Below are positions 55,677-64,000 of a stretch of DNA of 64,000 bases, piece after piece. The notes below the pieces were generated by a model. The model was not told where the DNA came from. It made no database searches and saw nothing but the letters and a program-made list of their open reading frames with translations. Both the position numbers and the translations under genes were made by a program. Each line of letters begins with the position of its first letter. Position 1 is the first letter of the stretch. The stretch comes from Apricaphanius iberus (Eukaryota; Chordata; Actinopteri; Cyprinodontiformes; Aphaniidae), in contig JAPXFQ010002813.1 in NCBI GenBank assembly GCA_028564705.1, positions 434,001 to 498,000 on the forward strand. Reading direction: 5' to 3'.

Positions 55677-56984
55677 GTAAGTCTTTGTCATTTCTTAAGT
55701 TTCTTCCCAGCAAGTACCTTGAGGACACCAGAATAGACAATGAATTGATTGTACTCATCTAGCTCATCTGTGACACAGACCTGCACTTTGATCTAAAGTC
55801 AGTGGCCATCTCTTGGAAACTTATATCCAAACTTATCTGACTCTGGATTTCTGGATTTATCTGTCAGAATTTATCATTCTATTTTGGAAAAAAATAACTT
55901 TAAGATAAATTAGCCGTGTACCATTAAAATTACATAATGAGTTTGAGCTTTATGTTTATAAAAGTAAAGTTTGTGATTCAGTTATGTCACCAGACTGCAT
56001 AATGTTCTGACTATGAAACAAGTTTGTTAAACCAAGTTTTAGTTAAACCAAGAGGGTTTTTTAGAGATCAAAAGGCAGACACAATAAAATTTTAATGGTC
56101 TGTAAGAACTCAGCCTTTCACCATGAACAGCCAAGTTTCCTGTCTCTTTTTTGACAGTTAACTTTGGCAAACTGCATTAAGAAAGTAATGAATCTGTACA
56201 CAAAAACCTGTCTATTTGCATTTTCCTGTAGAGAAACTGAGGCCTCTTGCTCACCTCAGATTTAGCCAGTAATTTTCAGAGCTATTCAGGCCACATATGG
56301 TGAAATAGAGTAGACATGAGCTTTTCTGTGCAGTTTGGGTCAAAAGATAGCACTGGCAACATTAAAAAAGGAAAAACTCTGAACTACTCGTGTGCTGTTT
56401 TTCCAAATCAAATCAGTGTAGAGGTGATTTAATATTATAAATCAAGAGTCTAGTTTTTAGTCCTGTTAGCAAAGTATGTACCTCGATAAAGGGCAGGTGC
56501 TAACCATTTGGGTGCCCTAAGTAGGCGTGTGTTATGGTGCAGCCAAACTGTTAAACAAATAATTGATTAGACAGCTATTTCAATCCAACCCTGCTTTCTG
56601 CAGCAGCTTCTGCTATTCGGAATTTATTGGGTTGCCTTAAGTATCACACAGCCCCACAAATTAAAAAATGACCCTTTAATTGTACATTTGGCATTACGAA
56701 ATCTAGACCACTTTAGATCAGTTCACCCCTAGACACCACCCCCAAACCCCAAAATAAAGTTTAATATATATGACTGAATAATAAACTAAAAAAAAGCAAA
56801 CCGAGAGAGCGCAGACCTCTGTCAGGGCCACTCATTCCCCCAATCCCCAAGTTTTGATCTGCTAAGTCAATCACTTCATCTGGATGGCCTCTGGTAATAG
56901 TGTAAAAAAACGGTTATTAAACAGGTTTAATATGGGTTCAATAGGTTCAATATTGCTAAAATTAGAACATCCTATCCAGGAATG
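55677..56984. other. clstn2 intron, no gene seen
   Basis: AT-rich intron directly after the GTAAGT donor. No repeat recognised. Confidence 0.55.
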
Positions 56985-57355
56985 ATGGTGAGAAACTAGT
57001 CCATGCATGTTTTACTTCAAGGCAGGACTACTGTAATTCCTTATTATCAGGAAGTCTACAAAATGCAATTAAAGACATCTGAGGTATGAATGTTCCAGAT
57101 GTTACTAACAGAGCACTTCGTTTTCTGAATGCAGGTCTACTGGTAGTTCCTAGGATTTTTTTAAAGTAAAATGGGAGGCAGATCTTTTAGTTGTCAGGTT
57201 CCTCTCCTCTGGAACCAGCTCCCAGTTTTAATCCCTGAGGCAGACACTGTCTATTTTTAGGACTAGGCTTAAAATCTTTCTTTCTGATAAAGCTTATAGT
57301 TAGAATGGCTTAGGTTATGCTGATTTATTTTAATAGTAATGCCGTTAAAGGCTTA
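56985..57355 (+). mobile_element. L2 LINE fragment, plus strand (ORF2 end)
   Basis: Plus-strand L2 C-terminal coding remnant: 'ctagtccatgcatgttttac..caaggcaggactactgtaattc', '..ggtctactggtagttcctaggattt', 'cctctcctctggaaccagctccca' and 'tctttctgataaagcttatagttaga'. These are the same blocks, inverted, as at 31912-32390. A stretch is deleted in the middle. Its 3' UTR continues at 57430-57510 and 57700-57870, interrupted by a SINE. Confidence 0.75.
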
Positions 57356-57510
57356 GACTGATTTTGTTCACTCGTTTACTAATCTCCAGATGTATTTTTG
57401 ACTGTTATTTAAATTAAATTTAAATTTAATTTCTCTCAGTGGTTTTCTCAGCTCCAAATGCCCTGCGGAATGGCCGAGCCGAGTGACCGAGCCTCCTCCA
57501 TGTCCTATTG

Positions 57511-57699
57511 TCAAATTTAATAGATGAAGTACTCTTAATGGCCTTTATTATCAGTGGACAGATATTTAAGGGGCACAGGGTTGTGGGAGACACATTGGCA
57601 AATGTCCATGGCTGGGAGTTGAACTGGGACAGCCACTTCGATGGCTGTGGCCTATAAACATGAGGTGCCCATCTTAACCACTACACCACAAGACGTCCC
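57511..57699 (-). repeat. tRNA-derived SINE
   Basis: On the minus strand it starts GGGACGTCTTGTGGTGTAGT, with an A-box-like TGGTGTAGTGGTTAAG and a B-box-like AGTTCAACTCCC (57613-57624), the internal RNA polymerase III promoter layout of a tRNA gene. The tRNA-unrelated body then reads to 'aataaaggccattaaga' and an A/T tail near 57511. It lies inside the plus-strand L2 3' UTR. Confidence 0.75.
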
Positions 57700-57870
57700 T
57701 TATGTCAGTTCTTTAGTTCTTTTTGTGTCTTTTCTGTCTTCTCAAACCTCCAGACGGCCATGGCAGATGACTGCTTGTACTGATACTGTTTCTTACTGTT
57801 TAAGGGGAATTTTTCCTCTCCACTGTCGCTATATGCTTGCTCAGTTTGAGGTCGCATTACAGAGTTTTCC
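57700..57870 (+). mobile_element. L2 3' UTR, right part after the SINE
   Basis: 'gacggccatggcagatgact', 'ttaaggggaatttttcctct', 'ccactgtcgctatatgcttg' and 'ctcagtttgagg' are the plus-strand form of the L2 UTR blocks seen reversed at 1860-1910 and 18810-18870. Confidence 0.7.
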
Positions 57871-58269
57871 TGAAAATTTCATTGAAATCTATCAATAGCT
57901 TTTTGAGTTAACTTGCCAACAGACAAACAAAATGGCAGATAGTTGGGCACCAACATACTTCCTGGTTGAAGTCAATAAGAGCTTAAGTAAAAAAGAAAAA
58001 TATTTGTTTGTCCTGTATTCATGTTTAAACCAATATTTTATATGTTGTGAGTCTGGTATTTGTTGCTCACCTAGGCCCCAACCCCTCATATTACACATTT
58101 TCTTTGCCTGGCTTTTATTTTGATGTGACCAATGACCCCTGAACAATAGTTCCAAAAAACATTTTCTCTTAGCTTAGATTGTTTTTTTGTCTCACACTGT
58201 AATTGTAGCCAGAAGTGCAGATTAAGTAATGAATGGACTTTCCATACACATTTGTGTTTATACTACAAT
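57871..58269. other. clstn2 intron, no gene seen
   Basis: Nothing recognised with confidence. The frames at 57892-58155 (minus) and 57932-58123 (plus) overlap each other and have no domain. Confidence 0.4.
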
Positions 58270-58862
58270 CACTTGAGACACACTCACTGCACTCAGGTGA
58301 TCTCCTGTCAGACGGCGGTCATGTGATCCGTGAGGATTTCCTACTTAAGGAGGAGCTACTCACCTGCTTGCCGCTCTGACATCACTTTTCCCATGTCCCG
58401 AGCTCCACAGCTGTGCTCCCAAGCATCGCTAGCTTTCCGGTGGTAGCGGATTTCCCAATCCTCACTATCGCCCATCCTTACTGTCTCACTGGATCTTGTA
58501 ATCCCTATCCGCCCGACAGATCAGCCCTTACGTCCAGGGATTACTATATCAAACCGCGTGCTACTGTCCTTCCTCGCTCGTGCACCCCCGCGCTTGGGTC
58601 TCAGCCACACGCAACACTTCTATCAGGCCGTGATCCTGACATCTCCATTCAACTTATTGTGAAAGTACAAGCAGTAATTGGTTGGACTTCTGTTGATTAC
58701 ACTTATTTTATGTTAGATATTTTCATTTTTTGTCATCATTATAGAGAAGTTGGTTTTCACTTTATCTTTTTTTGTCCAAAAAGCAATTTTTTGTTAATCA
58801 TGATCATTTTCCAAAAACAATTCAATGGGGAAAACATTGAATGGAGAGCAAACTTTTTATAG
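58270..58862. other. Unclassified GC-richer patch with a 149-codon frame
   Basis: 58270-58640 is clearly richer in G+C and CG than its flanks. A plus-strand frame (58413-58862) starts MLPSIASFPVVADFPILTIA, with Pro/Ser/Thr-rich text. It then loses that composition and becomes AT-rich, so it is unlikely to be one real protein. The compositional edge suggests an inserted element of unknown type. Confidence 0.3.
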
Positions 58863-59582
58863 GCACTATATTATTAGTTTGGAAGATACAAGGACATTTC
58901 CCTACAGATGACTGATTGGAGAGTAGAGTGGAATGTTTTACTAAACGCTGCTTGAATAAAAAATAAGCTCTCAATTTTTGGCTCGAAATATAGTGTTGTT
59001 AGGAAATTTAACACAGGTATTTGATCCCTAAGATGTTTTCTTCAGTGGGTAACCCCAGCAAATAGAAAATGAATTTTAGAAATGAAAATTTCAGTAAGAA
59101 ACAACAACAACAAAACAGGATCCAAGCCACTCACACTCACATGTGTAATAATTGATTGCCCTCATTGTTAAATCATGAATAAGCTGTAATTCCCCCCATG
59201 TTTTGGAAAGAATAGTTTAAAATCTTTAAGCACACTCTTATCTGATTACTGTCAGACTTGTAGAATCAACAAATCACTTAAATAGAACTTGAAGTGGGCA
59301 GACAGCTTTTAATCATGGTCCAAACTATAGAAATTTAAGAGCATAACAGAGAAAAAGACACACATAGGTTTGGGACTCAAGTAAACAACAGTGAGATGCC
59401 TTATTTTCAAAATGAGAAAACGTAGGGTGGTTAACCATCTTGAACTCGCAAACCAAAATAATTCTAGGAGTGCATCAACATCTTATCCAGCAGGTCACAA
59501 AACAAAGCAGCACCTAGCACTGCTGTTGTTACTTGTCTAAGTTATAAAGGTTAGTGTTCACAATTGAACTATATGAAAATGC
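58863..59582. other. clstn2 intron, no gene seen
   Basis: AT-rich, no element recognised. Confidence 0.5.
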
Positions 59583-59606
59583 CCTCTCTTTTAAGAAAAA
59601 AAACAC

Positions 59607-59617
59607 CATTAAATAAA

Positions 59618-59666
<49 letters not shown>

Positions 59667-59667
59667 A
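59607..59667. repeat. (AAAT)n microsatellite
   Basis: About 15 tandem AAAT units with one irregularity at the left. Confidence 0.95.
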
Positions 59668-60795
59668 AAGGAAAAACTGTTAAACATATTTTACTGTTTC
59701 AGAATCAAGGCGAATTGCAAAAATTAAAGAACAAAGAAATTCTGCATCTGCAAGAATATCCTGAAGGAAAATATCTGGCCATCAGTTGGTGATCATGGGC
59801 TGATGCACTTTAAAGAATGCCAGCCACTGAATATTTCAAAAAACCAAGGTGAACATTTTGGAGGAGCTTAGTGAAAGAAAAAAAAAATCTAATTTGGATA
59901 CTCTGGTGTGACCTTAAACAAGGTGTCCTTTTTGAAAACCCTCTCATATAACTGAATGAGAGGAAGGTTGGCAACAGCCATGTAGCAGCCTAATTGCCTG
60001 TTAATACAAATGCTTGAAGGCAGTTCCCACCAAGGCTGACAAAATGTGTTATGTCTAAGGGGCATTTCTTTTTTTCACATACAGCAGTGCCTGGTTGTTG
60101 TTGTTTGTTTTTCTTTTAAGTAAAATACTCATTTGATAACTTATTTTTTTTAAATTAAAATTACATTCAAATGTATTAAGCCAAAATAATGTAATTTCCC
60201 TAGCAGATTTATATTTTGAATTATGTTTGTACAACAAAGAAGCTTGTTTCAAAAAAGAAAGTTGGACAGAGATTTCTCAAAATGATAAAAATATAATACT
60301 TCTTGAGGAAAAGAATAGTTCATCTGTTTTGTTTAGATGTTATTAAAAAGTGAGAACTTATTTAAACATGTCCCTATAATCAGTTAACAAAATCAATAAA
60401 ACCCTCCTCATAATTAAGACAAGATTTTTGCATTTTTCCCTGATCGGGGTGTAAACAGTTTTGTATCAGTTGATAAACTGGAAGAAATCTTTAAGGAGGT
60501 GTCACTGAGTGGTGTAATGGAAAATAATGGTTAGTGTGATATATTGTTATTTTGAACTCTATGTTGGACTATAATACTTTGGTATTAAGAAAGTAACTCG
60601 TAATAGTTTTGTTTTAATATTTCCAGTGAAAGCTGGAATTAATATCTGACATCTGGCATCAGTCAGAGAAATCGCCACTGTCCCAGTTTCCTGTGGTTTC
60701 AGGAAGCCAGATGTCACACTGACTTTACCTGACAGTTGTGTGTAGGTATGGTGTTTTGTTACCTGGTGACTACTCATTTGTCTTTCTCTTTACAG
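59668..60795. other. clstn2 intron, 3' end
   Basis: No repeat recognised. It ends in the tract ttgtctttctctttacag, which is the acceptor of the next exon. Confidence 0.55.
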
Positions 60796-60917
60796 AGATG
60801 AATCGTCATCACTATTCTCTGTATGTCCATAATTGCCGGCTTGTATTCCTGCTGAGGAGGGACTTTACTCAGGTGGACACCTTCAGACCAGCAGAGTTCC
60901 ACTGGAAACTGGAGCAG
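60796..60917 (+). CDS. clstn2: clstn2 (calsyntenin-2) internal exon, LNS domain
   Basis: 122-bp exon between ...tctctttacag and GTAACA. Two opening bases join the last base of the previous exon to give Glu (E), then 40 codons read MNRHHYSLYVHNCRLVFLLR, RDFTQVDTFR and PAEFHWKLEQ, ending in phase 0. MNRHHY-LYVHNCRLVFL and FRPAEFHWKL are strongly conserved in calsyntenins; HNCRLVFLLR-DF fits CLSTN2 best. This is the middle of the laminin-G-like domain; the next exon (outside the window) should begin with the CD-EWH segment. Intact. Confidence 0.96.
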
Positions 60918-62044
60918 GTAACAGACTCATGTAAAGATATAAACAGACAGGAGAGCCTGTATGACCTCATGGCCCCTTTGGGGATTAAATAAGTAGGTCA
61001 CAGGACAATAACGGTGAAAAGCTTTTACCCTGGATTAAACATGTAGTTTACTTAACATCCAAAGGGATTTTTTTTTATTTCTCTTAATCCATGTTTGTCT
61101 GTATTTTCAAACCAAAAATATAATTCAATCTAAATTAGTATTTTATCTGTTTTTCTTTACCAAAAGCAGATTTCAATTTTTTAAAATGGGACAAGCAAAA
61201 GTTCATCTCCTACTTGTTCAAAGTTTCCGACCATGGAACTTAATAAGAAAAAAAAAGGGAAATCAAATCAACTCCTGGCACCAATGGCTAGACTGAGGGG
61301 AGCCTGATACTTGAACAGGCAGATTACAAAACAGATGAGAGATTACAACAGTCCTGTAAATTAAATTACACCAAGCGATGTATTGACCCAATACAACCGG
61401 CAGAGAGTTCTGAGGCTATTAATCTGGACTTTTGGAAGTAGTAAAGAAGATACTTTAATACAGTTACATGCCAAAACATTAGAGACATTGGAGGTTGTCT
61501 TAATAAAAACAAAATCAAAAGTAGTACAAGCAGGGGTGATACATGTACATCAGCAGGTTTAGAAAGGTTAGTGTAAACCTGAGTGACATTCCTGTCCACA
61601 TTCCACAGCAGTGGCGGTAATGCACCAATTTGTTGTTTTTGCCATCATGCAATTAACATCACAGATGAGAAGTAATGACTGATGTGTTATTTCTAGGCTA
61701 ATATGGGCATGCTACTGGCAGTTATGATGAAACATTGAGAGAAATACACACAAGGTTGGAAGTTATCAAGGTTTTGAGCGGCAGATTATGTTGGACTATG
61801 GACGTACGACTTGTTGTGGACTTTATTTTACAGGAGAACATTAATGGAGCCCTTGTGAGTGTAAAATGACTGTTTTCATTTGAGGTGTCTCTTTTTCAGC
61901 CAGTGATACGTGAATTTGTATATTGAGTTAAATATTAGTGGCTTGACAAAAGTGTTTATTATGTCTAGTGTTTTGTATCCTTGATTAGCATACATCATAG
62001 GAACCACAAGAATCTCAGCTTTCGAATGGTGTATTTTATACATA
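60918..62044. other. clstn2 intron, no gene seen
   Basis: Follows the GTAACA donor. No repeat recognised. The short frames at 61366-61599 and 61876-62115 (minus) have no domain. Confidence 0.55.
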
Positions 62045-62499
62045 CAGTACAGACCAAAAGTTTGGACACACCTTCCCATCCAATGAGTTTCCTTTCTTTT
62101 CATGACTATAGACATTGTAGATTCACAATGAAGGCATCAAAACTATGAATGAACACAAATGTAACTATGTAGTACTTTTCCAAATAAGTGTGAAATAACC
62201 TGGCCTCCAAAGTCACCAGACCTGAACCGAATCGAGATGATTTGGGGTGAGCTGAACCGCACAGTGAAGGCAAAAGGGCCAACAAGTTCTAAGTGTCTCT
62301 GGGAACTCCTTCAAAACTGTTGGAAAACCATTTCGGGTGACTACCTCTTGAAGCTCAAGAGAATGCAAAGCAGTAATAAGAGCAAAGGGTGGTTACTTTG
62401 AGGAATCTAAAATATAACATGTATTCAACTGTTTCCCCCTTTTTGTTTAAGTACATACAGTAATTCCATACATTGAGTTCATTCATAGTTTTGATGCCA
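62045..62499 (+). mobile_element. Tc1-like remnant, second family
   Basis: Begins after TA (62043-62044) with 'cagtacagaccaaaagtttg' and 'gacacacctt', a fish Tc1 terminus different from that at 51445. After a large internal deletion, the plus-strand frame shows the transposase end: WPPKSPDLNRIEMIWGELNR, then CLWELLQNCWK. The first two catalytic Asp are deleted; only the Glu region remains. 'catagttttgatgcc' at the right repeats an inner terminal block seen reversed at about 62130 (ggcatcaaaactatga). The 3' terminus is cut by a MITE. Confidence 0.85.
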
Positions 62500-62503
62500 T
62501 TAA

Positions 62504-62997
62504 AGGAATAGTTCACCGTTTTACGTACTGACATATATTCTTACCTTACCTCAGACTAGTTGATATGTACCTGTCTGGTCTTTGTCTGTGCGCTCTGTCG
62601 TGCAAACGGAGCTCAAACGCAGCATCTTCCACATACTGTATAGCTCCAAATCAGCTCCCGTCAGAAGCTACCAAACTCTTCCACGTTTTCCCTATTTAAA
62701 TACAGTTACGTGAAGTGTAACACTACAAAGTATAGTAACACAGAAATGTAACTGGTTGATTTTCTCAGCGGATAAAAAGGGGTACTATATTGTGAGGCGT
62801 AATAATGCGAGGAGCACTACGTCCGCGCACTAACTCCTAAAGACTTCTCTCCCGCTCACTTCCGTCAATAGAAGCAGCGTGACTTGTAGGAGTTAGTGCG
62901 CGGATGTAGACAGGTACAGGACCAGACAGGTACATATCAACTAGTCTAAGGTAAGGTAAGAATATATGTCAGTATGTAAAAACTGTGAACTATTCCT
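62504..62997. mobile_element. TTAA-flanked palindromic MITE (piggyBac/Kolobok-like)
   Basis: 494 bp flanked by TTAA on both sides (62500-62503, 62998-63001). It begins 'aggaatagttcaccgtttta' and ends in its near reverse complement. The inverted repeats run for about 78 bp, to 'gatatgtacctgtctggtc', with only a few mismatches. An inner hairpin pairs 'cgcgcactaactcct' (about 62825) with 'aggagttagtgcgcg' (about 62900). No coding capacity. TTAA duplication is typical of piggyBac and Kolobok elements; which one supplied the transposase is unknown. Confidence 0.92.
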
Positions 62998-63001
62998 TTA
63001 A

Positions 63002-63636
63002 TTGAGAATCAATTAGCAAATCAAATATATAACAATTTTGAATGTAACACGGAATAGGACATATGTACAATCTACAATCTAATCTGTCTTTCCAGTAAAA
63101 AGATAATTATTTGGCCTCTAACATTAACCTAACAACTTACTTGATGCACTGGGCTTCAGTCTAAAAATACACTTAAGTAAATGCCAGTTTGTTGTTAGTT
63201 GTTTTGGGCATATGATCAAATATGGTGCTTCTAATTTTCGTTGTATAACTTCACGAAGTTTAACATATACAGCACATATATCCTTATTTAGCAAGGCTAG
63301 TCAACCATATAATGTGAGAGTTTTCATAAATTGATTTGTTTTAGAGGTCGACAGCAACATGAGACAAGAGCTAGCAAAAGGATTACACTTTTCTGGTTCT
63401 GAAAGCTCACTAATGTTTGGAGCATCACAGACTCGCTCTGAATGGTCGAGCGCCGCAATGGCGCGATCTGTGAAGATCTCGATCTCTGCTGAGTGGTTGG
63501 TTGAAATAACATGATTGTCTGCAAAAAGTCACAGTGACATATTTTATAATGTATGTGGAAGTGACAAAATATGATCATTTGCTCTATAAAGGAATAAAGA
63601 GTGTGTCAAAAGCTGGACTGCTGTACAGTAAATGTT
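63002..63636. other. clstn2 intron, no gene seen
   Basis: The first bases (ttgagaatc) may be the last of the interrupted Tc1. Nothing else recognised; the minus-strand frame at 63324-63578 has no domain. Confidence 0.5.
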
Positions 63637-63835
63637 TCAATTCATTTTTTTCAATTTACTTTTATGTATATATAGCACCAATTGACAACAAATGTAATCT
63701 CAAGGCACTTTAAAAAAAAAGTAATTTCAATACAGTTATACAAACATTCCAATCAGTTAAAAGTTTTTTTTATGTAAGGAATCCCAGCAGATTGTGATGC
63801 AGGATCAAACAGAATTTAAAAACTGAGTATTATGA
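63637..63835 (-). mobile_element. L2 LINE 3' tail
   Basis: Plus strand: 'caattcatttttttcaattt', 'tatatatagcaccaattgac', 'aatgtaatctcaaggcactt' and 'atacagttatacaaacattc'. This is the reverse complement of the L2 terminus and is close to the copy at 1656-1800, with the same 'aatcccagca' block after it. Confidence 0.75.
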
Positions 63836-63921
63836 TATACCAAGATATTCTATAGATAAAAAGTTGGGATAAGCAATGTCATTGTCATCAACATCTTCGT
63901 CACTAAGGGAAGAATTTTGGT

Positions 63922-64000
63922 TGTGGCTGGTGCCTATCTCCAGTGGTCAATGGGTGACCGGTGGGGTACACCCTGGAAAGGTCGCCAGCTTTACCTTATC
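63922..64000. repeat. Common teleost repeat, partial, cut by window edge
   Basis: 'ggctggtgcctatctccag', 'tggggtacaccctggaaagg' and 'tcgccag' match the right part of the repeat at 53495-53635, same orientation. Confidence 0.65.

Noticed and set aside
59583..59667. Regular short repeats, possible array
   Set aside because: Pure AAAT microsatellite without spacers; not a CRISPR array.

Overview
The window looks like a teleost fish nuclear genome, probably a percomorph. It is AT-rich, has dispersed short coding pieces bounded by GT-AG splice sites, and is packed with fish repeats (L2 and L1 retroposons, Tc1/mariner, hAT, a TTAA-flanked MITE, a tRNA-type SINE, microsatellites). There are no bacterial-style operons and no CRISPR array. 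The only host gene I can support is a calsyntenin on the + strand, best matching calsyntenin-2 (clstn2). Three internal exons are present (43000-43185, 55419-55676, 60796-60917). Their splice phases agree, and together they read from the end of the cadherin region into the laminin-G-like (LNS) domain. Positions 1-42999 would be one very long upstream intron; the gene runs on past the right edge.

Layout. 1-10 kb: intron with LINE tails, microsatellites, a hAT-like end, and an L2 piece next to a Tc1-like fragment with DD38E spacing. 10023-13344: complete hAT transposon with an 8-bp target duplication and an unbroken transposase. 13.4-18.7 kb: repeat-poor intron with a hairpin and a hAT-like end. 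18.7-33.8 kb: nested retroelements. A minus-strand L2 (3' part at 18676-19773, reverse transcriptase ORF at 31909-33747) is split by a 12.1-kb minus-strand class I (gamma-like) endogenous retrovirus, 19774-31881. It has two LTRs, a primer site matching tRNA-Ala, an open gag, a gag-protease stop in frame, and frame breaks in pol and env. A diverged 28S rRNA piece lies in the L2 part beside the provirus. 33.8-35.6 kb: L1 remnant. 35.6-46.3 kb: copies of an unclassified repeat family, a long-inverted-repeat element, the first clstn2 exon and an L2-type LINE remnant. 46.3-51.4 kb: mostly unique intron, including two stretches that look like candidate conserved noncoding sequence. 51445-53055: complete Tc1 element with an open 334-aa DD34E transposase. 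54.0-54.8 kb: foldback MITE. 55.4-61 kb: two clstn2 exons with an L2/SINE nest between them. 62.0-63.0 kb: Tc1 remnant interrupted by a TTAA-flanked MITE.

How it works together. The exons make a neuronal transmembrane adhesion protein; everything else is intronic cargo. The hAT and the Tc1 keep open transposases with matching ends. The provirus is broken in pol and env. I found no clear sign of a new multi-gene system. The most unusual items are the 28S piece next to the provirus, the tRNA-Ala primer site, the DD38E fragment and the unclassified inverted-repeat element at 40.3-42.0 kb.
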